Source of the DNA: Apricaphanius iberus
Taxonomy: Eukaryota; Chordata; Actinopteri; Cyprinodontiformes; Aphaniidae
Length of the DNA: 64,000 bases
Assembly (NCBI GenBank): GCA_028564705.1
Contig: JAPXFQ010002662.1
Location: forward strand, 1,426,001 to 1,490,000
Direction: 5' to 3'
Under the pieces are notes generated by a model. That model was not told where the DNA came from and made no database searches. It saw only the letters and a program-made list of their open reading frames with translations. A program made the position numbers and the translations under genes. Positions 55,601 to 64,000 of the stretch are shown here, piece by piece; position 1 is the first letter of the stretch, and each line of letters begins with the position of its first letter.

Positions 55601-56330
55601 TCTGTGTCTAGTATATTCAGGAAGTGACAGAACTGACAAAACAATGCTACAGTGATCAGTAAGAGGCGTTGGAGAAATATTACAGTCTGATATTTTTCTG
55701 AGAATTTCATCTGTACCTAACCAGAAATCTATTCTTGATTTGCTCGATGCGTCTGATTTGTGCCAGGAAAACTGTGTCTCATTTAGGTGTTTTTCTCTCC
55801 ACAGGTCTAAAAGTCCAAGGTTGTTGCTGAAGTCAGATAAAATATGATTTGGGCGGGGGTTTGTTACTCTGTTGGGGTATCTGTCTAGGCCCTCATCCAT
55901 AACCATGTTCCAGTCACCACCGATTAAAATGTGATCAGTAAAGTATCTTTGTTTAAGTTCTTTGACATTTTCTTCTATGGCATTGAGGTGGTCTTTATTT
56001 TTTGACACATTACAGTATCCATAAATGTTTCCTAAAATCATTAATGAGTCATCAAAATGAAGCACAACAAGAAGCCAATGGCCATCATTACTATGTTTTG
56101 TTGAAACTATCTTCCCAGGAAAGTTATTTAACAAGATTGCCACACCTGCTGATTTGGATGTACCATGTGAGTAAATGATCCTGCCTCCCCATTGGTTGGA
56201 CCAAAATTTTTCATCACATTCATTTGAATGGGTTTCTTGGAGAAGAATACAGTGTGGGTTTTGGTTTCTGCAATATAGAAACATTGCTTTTCTTTTGATA
56301 TTGATAAAGGTAAACTTTAAACACAGGAAC
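52683..56330 (-). pseudogene. L1 ORF2 (endonuclease, RT, C-terminal domain), nearly complete, few lesions
   Basis: Endonuclease: CILLQETHSNECDEKFW, GVAILLNNFPGK, LIGGDWNMVMDEGLDR, SRIDFWL, PLTDHCSIVL (56,250-55,640), with QETH, GGDWN and TDH catalytic residues present. RT, open over 400 codons (55,213-54,011): DKSPGPDGLTANFYRHF, LIPKPGRDN, SETQTGFMSKRSIHNNI, FLDFYKAFDMLEHQFLF, VKQGCNISPFLFILAA, SQLADDTTIFLK (active site LADD), SGLTLNLQKCEL. The C-terminal part is in two frames (53,938-53,153 and 53,072-52,683) ending with CTFCDNDIETTEHLLFYC. Lesions: stops near 55,470 and 55,215, shifts near 53,990 and 53,110. Confidence 0.88.
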
Positions 56331-56591
56331 GTTAATTACAGGTTTTGTTAAACTGGAATAAACTTAAGGCACGCCCCTTAAATTGAATTTTGAAATTTCT
56401 CTTTAACATACAGTAGAAACATGGAGATAACCCTGCAACAACAGTTTTTGTTTTAATTCACTATCGTCAAGAGTGTACTACACCTATTGCATTTGAAGTT
56501 ATGAACGGGTATTTAAGGTAAACACTTTTCATGAGAACTCAACACAGAGGAATAATGCATGGTTATGAATACCAATGTCTCAGAAGGGGGA

Positions 56592-57467
56592 TTAACTTTT
56601 CACCACACGACCATCAATCACTGCGATGTGGCCTCTATAATAGGCCACCTTACCCTGGGATCTGGCTTGTTTAATTTTGGGCCACAGTTCCTCTCTTGCC
56701 AGTCGGTCCTCTTTGATGAAGTCTTGGACAAAACGAAGCCCTCGATCTTTGCAGACCGCCGACTCCTTCGTCACCTTCCAGACCGTGTCCCGATGGCGTC
56801 TCCTGGTGAACTGCAAGATGACCTGGCGGTTTTTCCCTTCTTCCTTTCTTCCCACGCGGTGGATTGTGTCAACAACATCTTCGATCTGATTTGCCCATTG
56901 CGGTAGGATCTTTGAAAGAAGTGTTTCAACTTCCTCTCTAAGATTTTCTCCTTCTTTTTCTTTGAGGCCCGACAGCCTTAGGTTCCATCTGCGTTTATAT
57001 CTTTCTGCTTCCAGAAGCCTCCCTTTCAGGTCACAGTTTTCTTTTTTCACAGCGGTAAATTCCTGCTCCAAGTTATCCATTTTAGATTTGCATTCAGCAA
57101 CGCCAAGTGAATTTTGTTCAACTCGTTGCGTGATGCGGGCAAACATTTCTGAGCTTTCTCTCAGCTGCTTTCCGAAATCATCCACTTTGTTGTCAAGATT
57201 GTTAATTGCATTTAAAACAGTAGCCAAAGATACCTCAGTTTCAGTAGCCTGTTTTTTAGTAGGTGGGAGCTTTGTTGGAGTTGTGTTCAGTTGTCGTCTC
57301 GTACCGGAGGTGCTTTTCGATATGTCCATCGGAGTCACCTTGGAGAGAGCGGAGCTGGCAGCAGCGGCGGCATAGTTATGCATGTCTAGCTTGGAGGTAG
57401 TGCTAGCACTGTTAGCATTCTTCATAGCAGGAAAGTCTTTGTCGGTAACGACTGACATTCTCCACAA
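56592..57467 (-). CDS. L1 ORF1 protein, intact (291 codons)
   Basis: RNA-binding nucleic-acid chaperone of the LINE particle. It opens MWRMSVVTDKD and is open to a stop at 56,592. The N-terminus is basic/Ser/Thr-rich (residues 1-75), then a coiled coil (about 76-160: VLNAINNLDNKVDDFGKQL, SKMDNLEQEFTAVKKEN), then the RRM-like core (RRWNLRLSGLKEKEGEN, about 165-180) and the C-terminal domain (FIKEDRLAREELWPKIKQ; RGHIAVIDGRVV). Length and order match fish L1 ORF1p. The start could be M1 or M4 of the frame. Confidence 0.88.
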   Translation of the reverse strand: MWRMSVVTDKDFPAMKNANSASTTSKLDMHNYAAAAASSALSKVTPMDISKSTSGTRRQLNTTPTKLPPTKKQATETEVSLATVLNAINNLDNKVDDFGKQLRESSEMFARITQRVEQNSLGVAECKSKMDNLEQEFTAVKKENCDLKGRLLEAERYKRRWNLRLSGLKEKEGENLREEVETLLSKILPQWANQIEDVVDTIHRVGRKEEGKNRQVILQFTRRRHRDTVWKVTKESAVCKDRGLRFVQDFIKEDRLAREELWPKIKQARSQGKVAYYRGHIAVIDGRVVKS

Positions 57468-57850
57468 ACCTCTTAAGTCTTCGATACTTTAAAACGTAGT
57501 TGTGCCGGTTTTCTTTTAAGGCAGAATAGTTCGTTAAGGGCGATATTTTAAAAGTAGTTTGGGGTCGTGTAGACGGAGCTCAGAACAGCGCGTGTGCCCA
57601 CTTCGCCATCTTGCCGGAAGTCCCCGCCAGTCCGCCTTGTTTTTCCGCGCGGGACCGTCCGCGTAGTTACAAATTTTCCTAGGTGCGCGGCGCGGAAATT
57701 TTGGGGCAGGAGGAGGCCGCGCAGAGAGGCGTGGTTGCTAAAATGACGTAATTTGGCCGCGTGGAGCCGTGCGGTCCTCGCGGACGCGGCAAGCATAAAC
57801 CAAGCTTAACTACGCTGACGGTCCCGCGCGGAAAAACATGGCGGACTGGC

Positions 57851-58000
57851 AAGATTCACAGACTCCTCCTCCCCAGCTCTGACGAAGCATGTTCCTAAAA
57901 AGGGCATAGGGGTGGGATCTTCACTGTAGACTCTGTCCTCTGTATGGGTGTGTAGTTCGGTCGTAATCGCGCCCATTCTGCTCCCGCGTCTTTAGCTCAT
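57851..58000 (-). repeat. dispersed repeat, inverted partner of 42,853-43,003
   Basis: Reverse complement of the 42.9-kb copy at high identity over about 150 bp, starting directly at the right end of the GC-rich inverted-repeat element. Confidence 0.8.
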
Positions 58001-58131
58001 CAAACAGCCTTTCTACCTGACGTCATTTCGCGATGCAAATCGCACATTAATGACGCCTATCAAAATAAACCTTCGGAAGAGGTTGTTGTACTCACATGCG
58101 CGTGTCTTTTTCCTTTCGACCATTTTCATTA

Positions 58132-58214
58132 TTTATTTATTTTTTTTTCAAAAGAGCTTTATTAAACAACAAGGGATTATTGTTGCTATACAAACAACTT
58201 ACAGCTATGGAAAG
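58132..58214 (-). mobile_element. L1 3' tail, inverted relative to the next L1 segment
   Basis: Poly(T)-rich 58,132-58,149, then AAAAGAGCTTTATTAAACAAC: in the minus sense, an L1 3' end with AATAAAGCTCTTTTG and an A-tail. After about 80 bp the sequence switches abruptly to plus-strand endonuclease coding sequence. This suggests a twin-priming inversion or a second insertion. Confidence 0.5.
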
Positions 58215-60298
58215 CACAGTGGGGGAACGACATCTGGTTGTCCCATGGTACAGAAAGAGCAGCGGGTACAGCAATCTTGAAAAACTCCTTTGTGGGAAAC
58301 ATTTTACATTCCGAATGTGACCCCAAAGGTCATTACTTTATCTTAATTGTTAAATTCACAGATAGCATTATCCTTTTGATCAATCTTTATGGGTATAACT
58401 TAAAACATGAAAATGACCGGTTACGGGATTTTTTTGGATTCTTGAATTATAGATCTGCTTACCAAATACCCATCTGCATTGATAGTGATGGGGGGGGCGG
58501 GGGGGGGGGTGATTTCAACGTTGCTTTTGATGTTGTCCGAGACAGATGGCCTCCACGAGCCGGTCGTTCTATGGCTTCAAATTTAGTACAATTTATGCAT
58601 AAATTCAACTTAACAGACATTTGGAGACAAAAAAATCCTGGGGTGTTTTCTTACACCTGGAGTAATAAAGCTTGTCGCGTATTGACTTTTGGTTAATTTC
58701 TAATTGCTTTAACAATAATAATATTAACGTTCAAATCCTTACTACACCCTTGACAGACCATAAAGCAATCTCTATTCATATTGCCCTTAATGCAAACAGT
58801 TCTCATAGAAACTCGTATTGGAAACGGAATAACTCTACTCTTAAATTTGACGCTGCCATCAAAACTGCAGAGTCAATAATCAGGCGCTTTTGGTATAAAT
58901 CAATATCAGAAAATAATTTCTGTCGGAATTGGGACTTTATGAAATTTGAACTGTCAAAATTCCTAAGAGCATTTGGAAGCTTGCTTGCAAAGGCCAAAAA
59001 AGGCTGAAGAAGAATGTCTGATCTCAGAAATTATTTCCTTAAGAGGGAAATCATCTGAAAGCTTATCTGTACAAGGTCACCTCCACTTAAATGATTTACA
59101 GAACAAATTAGACGACATCTATGAACGGAAGGCTGAAGGGGCCTTTGTGAGGAGCAGAAAGAAATGGTTGGAGGAAGGTATCGATAAGATGCTGTTTAAT
59201 TTTATTTGGAGGAACAAAAGCCACTATATCAGAAAATCTGTCATAATGAACTCTTACGACTATGGTGGGCTTAATTTCTTAGACTTTCAAACCTCAAATA
59301 ATACTTTTAAAATTAACTGGCTCAAACAATCCATTAACAACTCATCTTCAATTCGGAACCTCATACCAAAGTTTATCTTTTCAAAATTAAGAGTACAAAA
59401 TATCAAAAATATCTTCGTTCCATAAACAGATGCTTCTCTCTTAGTCGTTGATATATAAACATAATTTTTCCCCACACAGATACTACATGTGGAACAATAA
59501 GGATATCACGCTGAGAAACAAATCTATTTTCGTTCCCTCTTCGCTTGATCAAAATATATTATTGGTTCATCAATTGTTTAACCCAAATGGATCTTTATTC
59601 TCATATCAGGATTTTATCCAAAAATTCAATTTAATGACCTCCATCACATAATTTAAAATGCTATTCCTGATGGAGTAATTATGCTCTTTGAAAACATTAC
59701 AGCACATAGTCTGACTCTACTACCTATTGATCCAACCAAAACTGAAATCGGTCAGGTCTGTTTCTCTTCATCATGCAAAAATAATGGCCATATATACGCT
59801 CGTTATTTCAGAAAGATGTCACTTCCAAGCCTTATGTAGTAGCTTATTGGAACTCTTATGTCAATAACCTTAACTGAAAAAAAATATAGAATTTACCAGC
59901 CAGATTCATGCTTACTAATAAAGTGAAGGAAGTTTCTTTTAAAATCATTCAAAAAATTTACCCTTCTAAAAAAAATGTGAAAAAAATTTCACAAATCACA
60001 CTTTTATGTTATCAGTTTTGTCTTACTTGTAGCCAAATGTCGCTTTATTAATAAAAAAAACTATCTTTTGTATTTTTGAGAATGAGGTCAGACAGACCAT
60101 CAAACGTTCCTCCAATATAATAGCTATCAACACGTATGACTTATGTGCCTTCTTCAATGCCTTTGTATAAGATGTTGCTTGTCAATGTTCACTGTAGACA
60201 GTTTCTGCTTGAGTGTACAGCATTGGCATTTTGTTTTGTGTGTTTGTTATTGTATCGCAACACAATTGTCAATAAAGCTTGAAAAAAAATAAAAATAA
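58215..60298 (+). mobile_element. L1/Tx1-type LINE with the whole RT domain deleted
   Basis: Starts in the endonuclease (GNDIWLSHGTER-like at 58,222), runs through the linker (RKKWLEEG at 59,157-59,180) and then joins directly to the post-RT C-terminal region (DKMLFNFIWRNKSHYIRK at 59,186). It ends with CAATAAAGCTTG and an A-rich tail at 60,270-60,298. About 2.1 kb, many lesions. No target duplication found. Confidence 0.82.
58222..60050 (+). pseudogene. L1 ORF2 relic: endonuclease joined to C-terminal domain
   Basis: Endonuclease pieces: GTAILKNSFVGNILHSECD (58,270), GDFNVAFDVVRDRWPPR (58,510), LTDIWRQKN, MSRIDFWLISN (58,672), PLTDHKAISIHI (58,745). The run of G at 58,490-58,511 lengthens the GGDFN motif. 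Then NKLDDIYERKAEGAFVRSRKKWLEE (59,105) followed without the roughly 700-residue RT by FNFIWRNKSHYIRKSVIMNSYDYGGLNFLDF (59,195). The continuation to about 59,970 (KVKEVSFKIIQKIYPSK-like) is in broken frames. Confidence 0.82.
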
Positions 60299-60641
60299 GG
60301 AACAGTCAATGGGAACAACTTCCCCTTGAAATCTCACGTGACCTAAGGCAGAAAGTGAAGGTTCTTCCATCATTTAAACTAGAGAATTATTAAAAACGTA
60401 TTTTTTGTTACATTGTTTCTCTCCGTAATCTGTCTGTCAAAAGAAAACAAAATATATACACGATATAAACATATACACGATAGAGACTCTTGCGATAAAA
60501 TAAACGAAGCTGAACTAGAAACTTTTATTCTCAAAGCAGAAAGTTACGAAGCCAGACAGTTCTGAAGTAGAAACTTTTATTCTCAAGGAAAAGAAGTTCC
60601 GACCATAGACTGTAAAAAAGAAACAACAGACGATCAACTTC
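60299..60641. other. intergenic, no gene recognised
   Basis: Short unique-looking spacer between two L1 copies, with a local duplication (GAAGCTGAACTAGAAACTTTTATTCTCAAAG-like at 60,507 and TCTGAAGTAGAAACTTTTATTCTCAAGG at 60,560, about 50 bp apart). Confidence 0.4.
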
Positions 60642-60653
60642 CACTCGGAAGCT

Positions 60654-62965
60654 ATCTTTTTTATTTTTTTTTTTTATTTTATAAAACTTTATTCAAAGAA
60701 TTATTTACAAAATACAAAGCGCAATTATACATCACTTAGTGTAGTTACTCTAATCTTTATAATATAAACAGAAGTGAAGGTTTATAAACAAAAAAGCCAA
60801 CTAAAATAAAAAAGGGGAAGAAAAAGAGAAGAGAGGCGAGTTTACTATTATAAATTAAAAGAGGGGTTGAAATGTATCAAAAGTACATTTTGTTTTTATA
60901 GCCTTTTTGTTATTTGAAGAGGAAAATGTGTTCATTATTAACTTCAAATCCACTATAAAAAGATTGTACTGTGGTTTCTTACGAATTACTTTACATCTGT
61001 GAATATGGTACTTGGACAGGAGTAGAATTAGATCAATAAGATAAAAACTGGAAGAGTCCTTTGGCTTGTATTCAGTGATCCCAAAAATAACATTTTTTAG
61101 ATATAACAAAAAATCTGGCTTAATAGCCAATGAGATCAAAGCAGTATTGTCTTTCCAAAAGTCTTTTGTAAACAGACAATCCCAAAAAAGATGGACGGTG
61201 GTCTCTGGGGAAAGATTACAGAAAGAGCACAAAAAATCGATGTTAAAATTAAAACTTTTTTGAATATAGACTTTTGAAGGATAGAATCTCTGTATAATCT
61301 TAAAGGAAACTTCCTTAGTTTTATTGGTGATAAAGAATTTATTCGGTAAAGACCATATTTTTGTCCAATTAAGATCTTGCCAGAAGGCATTCCAGTAGCT
61401 AACACAGGAAGGGGTTGAAACCAGAGCTTTGTGTAGAACAGAACGAATTTTAGAATTAACCAATTGTTCCTTTGTGGTGAAATACATTTTTCCAATGAAG
61501 GTTTGCTTTGGGTCTATGATGTCTTCAGATCTAAAAAGAGAAGGGTCAACTCCTTTAAAAAACATCAGTATACCTGTTGGAATTACATGGAAAACTGTGT
61601 TGTATTCTTTTAAAGAAATGGAAGTGTTGTACTGTTTAAGAAATTCTGGATATGTATATTAACAGCCTTTATTATTAAGCAATTGGGAGACATTCAGCAT
61701 GCCTTTATCAAACCAGTTACGGAAAAATAATGATTTTTTAATACAAAATATTACAGTTATTCCAAATATCGTGTATGTGGAGAGAAGTTGTGCTTATACA
61801 TCAAAGACCATGCTAATAATACTTGTTGGTGGAATCTAGAGAGCTTGATTGGTATTTTTGAGATTTTGTAGTTACATAGGAGGATGAATTGTACGCCACC
61901 AATATGTGAAAAAACATAGTTTGAAATAAAATTCCAAATAGAATTTGGGTTTTTAAGGTAGGCTCTAAGCAACTTTGTTTTAAATGTATAATTTAGCGAA
62001 TCAAAGTCTATAAAGCCTAAACCACCTGATCTCATTTCAAAACAAAAGATTTACGTAAATAGTGTGTTTTGTTCTTCCACATGAAATCAAATAACATTCG
62101 ATCTACAGATTTACTTATGGATTTGTCTAAATACAAGGACTGGGAGGCATAAATTGATCTAGATAAACCTTCTGCTTTGGTGAGCAGTAGCCTACTCGAC
62201 CTCTCAGAGAAAGGTCTCTTTCTTACTATTGAAGATTTTTTTTTTAACTTTTCTATAATAGGTGTGAAGATATCAATACTTCTATTCTTACTATTTTTAG
62301 ATATGGTAATACCTAAGTATCTTACTGAGTCTTTAACAGGGATGCCACAGATTGAAGAATAGGGGCTTTCTTTGATTGACATCAGCTTGCATTTATTCAA
62401 GTTAAGAAAGAGACCTGAAGCTTTAGAAAAAGTTGTAAAAATATTAATTGCAGGGGAGATCTGGGATACATTCCTTAAAAACAGAGCTCTATCATCAGCT
62501 AACTGATTAATGGCAATAATCCTATCTACAATGGAGATTCCTTGTATAGTGCTGTTCTTTGTGTATTTTGTATATTTTTTGTATATTTAGAAACTCAGCT
62601 GCCAATAAAAACAGATATACAAAGTGGGCAACCCTGCCGAACTCCTCATTGGAGATTAAACCTATGGGAGGTGCCTGTTGAGAGTTTAATTGAGCTATTT
62701 CCACCTGTATACAAAGTACGCACACAATTATAGAAAAAATTACCAAAGCCGAATTTTTTTAGCGTTGTAAATATAAATTCATGCTCGATGGTGTCAAAAG
62801 CCTTATAAAAGTCCAAAAAGAGAACAAAGCTATTCTCTTCTATAAATTCAGAGTAATCTAGTAGGCTATATCCATAATTAGTCTAAGATTGTTTGAGATG
62901 TGATATTTTTCAAAAAAACAGATTGCCATTCGTCAATGAGTGAGTTCATTAGCCTATGTATATTG
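60654..62965 (-). mobile_element. L1/Tx1-type LINE, 5'-truncated in RT (LADD type)
   Basis: Poly(T) at 60,656-60,678 is its A-tail. It runs back to the RT fingers near 62,960. Flanks CACTCGGAAGCT (60,642-60,653) and CGCTCGGGAGCT (62,966-62,977) agree at 10 of 12, a likely worn target duplication. The endonuclease and ORF1 are absent. Confidence 0.82.
60855..62955 (-). pseudogene. L1 ORF2 RT (partial) and C-terminal domain, broken
   Basis: In order: SLIDEWQSVFLKN-like (62,940), [13 protein letters not shown] (about 62,815), STGTSHRFNL and RQGCPLC-like (62,690-62,620), NQLADDRALFLRN (62,510-62,470), SGLFLNLNKCKLMS (62,425-62,385), VKDSVRYLGITISKN, SVDRMLFDFMWKNKTHYLRKS (62,115-62,045), GGLGFIDFDSLNYTFKTKLL, FHQQVLLAWSLMYKHNFSPH (61,830-61,770), and the Cys/His cluster CSFCNLSPETTVHLFWDC (61,235-61,180). 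Several stops and shifts. Confidence 0.83.
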
Positions 62966-62977
62966 CGCTCGGGAGCT

Positions 62978-63384
62978 CCAATCCACCATTTTGTAGCATC
63001 TAGGTGCCTCTCGTCAGTTGCATTCAGAAAATTGAAAAGAATGTCTGCAAATGCATTTTAATTATGAAATGTGACATTTCCAATTTAATTTTATAACAGT
63101 TTTGCTGGGTTGCTATTTGAAAACTAAGTCTTAAATTCCTATATCTTTTAAAGAATGAGCAATGTTGAATATTAAAATGAAAAAGCGGTTTGGGTTATTT
63201 ATTTTTAGTTTTATTTATGAGTCAAAGATAACAGCTAGATTTTGAAAATGAAAAAGCATTTCTGCTAATCCACTTTAATTTGATTTATGTTACACATATG
63301 CTTCCATAGTGTTGAATTTCCTTAATTTGTTCGTGTTTTGTATACTTGCTATTTGTTTAATAAAGTTATTCAAAAAAAGCACAA
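62978..63384. other. intergenic, AT-rich, upstream of wdr4
   Basis: About 400 bp of AT-rich sequence (TTTAAT and AAATGAAAA motifs). No repeat or gene recognised. Confidence 0.4.
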
Positions 63385-63511
63385 TGTTTTATGACGTTCA
63401 GCCAATCATGTTTCATCATAAATTTGCGCCGGCCCCCGAGGCGATCTGGTAACCCGAGCAGATTTCGTAGCTACACCAGCGTGTCGAGCAGACGGCTCGA
63501 TTCTTAGAGCA
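63385..63511 (+). promoter_or_regulatory. wdr4: probable wdr4 core promoter and 5'UTR
   Basis: A short GC-richer stretch in AT-rich surroundings, just upstream of the wdr4 start codon. It carries a CRE-like TGACGT at 63,392-63,397 and a CCAAT box at 63,402-63,406, about 110 bp before the ATG. No TATA box is evident. The transcription start cannot be placed from sequence alone. Confidence 0.45.
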
Positions 63512-63594
63512 ATGGCTATTCTGGGTTTCTGTGGAGAATGGTTTCTGTCAGCCTGCTGGAGCAAACTCATAGCGATCCATACCAAAGAACCCAG
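63512..63594 (+). CDS. wdr4: wdr4, first coding exon (partial gene)
   Basis: Seen: an ATG in a good context (G at -3, G at +4) opens 27 codons plus two bases, ending at a splice donor of the form CCCAG|GTTAGA. The peptide begins MAILGFCGEWF and contains SKLIAIHTKE. Known: WDR4 is the WD40 non-catalytic partner of METTL1 in the nuclear tRNA m7G46 methyltransferase, and its N-terminus forms the first beta-propeller strand. In human it lies next to NDUFV3 in divergent orientation, exactly as here. Inference: this is exon 1 of wdr4; the remaining exons lie past the right edge. The short exon alone would be weak evidence, but a Cys-Gly pair followed by a hydrophobic strand plus the synteny make it likely. 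No further exon is seen up to 64,000. Confidence 0.72.
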
Positions 63595-64000
63595 GTTAGA
63601 ACTGATTTAATTATTTTTAGTTTATTTTCCCAGTTGATGACTACCTGGTTGTCGATAAGCAGGAGACAGACTGTCTATGCTGTCTACCCTTCCACGTGAA
63701 CAATTTGGGCCCCGTTGTGCACCAGTTTCTGTGTTTACCCCCCCCCCCCCCCCCATGAGTAGTAATCGTTGATAATGTCTGCTGAGACATATACATAGCC
63801 TACAGGCTATAGAAACAAGTCTTTCACAGCAACTTTTAAATTTCAGAGATGTTTTGGTACCAACAAAATTTCACTGATTGTGTGTATTAGAATCTGTGCC
63901 TTCAAACTAAAATACATTTAAAAAAAATCTGGGACATTTAATCGTGTACTTAACTGGACAGTAGGCTACAACAGTTTTTTATTAACGAATTTCTTTTTTA
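63595..64000. other. wdr4 intron 1 (start), with C16 run
   Basis: Intron following the GTTAGA donor. Contains a run of about 16 C at 63,739-63,754. No further exon is seen. Confidence 0.45.

Larger units (their letters stand above)
52415..57625 (-). mobile_element. full-length L1/Tx1-type LINE with perfect 13-bp target duplication
   Basis: About 5.2 kb. It has the 5' terminus GGACTTCCGGCAAGATGGCGA (near 57,622), a 5'UTR, an intact ORF1, an ORF2 with few lesions and a poly(A) tail (poly(T) at 52,413-52,430). The duplication GCCAGTCCGCCTT is identical at 52,402-52,414 and 57,626-57,638. This is the youngest and most complete LINE of the window. Confidence 0.93.
52399..57855. mobile_element. 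GC-rich inverted-repeat element split by a full-length L1
   Basis: The left inverted repeat TCTTGCCAGTCCGCC (52,399-52,413) was cut by the L1; it resumes at 57,626 (GCCAGTCCGCCTTG, then TTTTCCGCGCGGGACCGTC). The right end, read in reverse complement from 57,854, matches it for about 48 bp with two or three differences. Without the L1 the element is about 245 bp, a MITE-like palindrome with high CpG. Family unknown. Confidence 0.65.

Noticed and set aside
1..64000. CRISPR array, operon, rRNA or functional tRNA genes
   Set aside because: No spaced short repeats, no bacterial gene layout and no full tRNA cloverleaf; the only tRNA-like sequence is the SINE head at 39,500-39,560.

Overview
The window is vertebrate nuclear DNA, almost certainly from a teleost fish. 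It has spliced genes with long introns, CpG-rich gene starts, and a dense load of repeats typical of fish: L1/Tx1 LINEs, L2 LINEs, Tc1/mariner, hAT and pogo/Tigger-like DNA transposons, a tRNA-derived SINE and a solo LTR. The species cannot be named from the sequence alone.

Three host genes can be anchored, in the order found (from family knowledge) on human 21q22.3. wdr4 (+ strand) starts at 63,512 and runs off the right edge. ndufv3 (- strand) runs from a start codon at 47,688 to a stop at 19,915, with four coding exons: 47,644-47,688, 28,413-28,515, 21,038-22,084 and 19,915-20,081. pknox1 (- strand) follows in tandem, with a noncoding first exon ending at 19,404 and coding exons at 18,111-18,161, 14,886-15,013 and 14,486-14,657; its later exons are not visible and must lie beyond the left edge. 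The third exon of ndufv3 is a 1,047-bp symmetric cassette. Including it gives a long complex I subunit isoform of about 453 residues; skipping it gives a short form of about 104 residues.

Almost everything else is transposon sequence. 1-14,485 (pknox1 intron) holds an L2 fragment, an L1 relic of the YADD type (2,300-6,403), a two-lesion Tc1-like element whose transposase spacing is DD38E (8,017-9,635), a hAT-type element with a nested pogo/Tigger-like end, and a second L2. 14,658-28,412 holds the compact parts of pknox1 and ndufv3 with small DNA-element relics. ndufv3 intron 1 (28,516-47,643) is a transposon graveyard: a Tc1 relic interrupted by a solo LTR and by a hAT element with an exact 8-bp target duplication, three further hAT relics, an L1 5' fragment, a SINE, and a 5'-truncated L1 sitting in an older inverted-repeat element.

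47,790-62,965, between ndufv3 and wdr4, is mostly L1: a truncated copy only 101 bp upstream of the ndufv3 start codon, a nearly full-length copy (52,415-57,625) with a perfect 13-bp target duplication and an intact ORF1, a copy that has lost its whole reverse transcriptase domain, and another truncated copy. I see no prokaryotic-type system, CRISPR array or clearly new gene family. The most notable points are the ndufv3 cassette exon, the LINE pressed against its promoter, the DD38E element and the well-preserved nested insertions.
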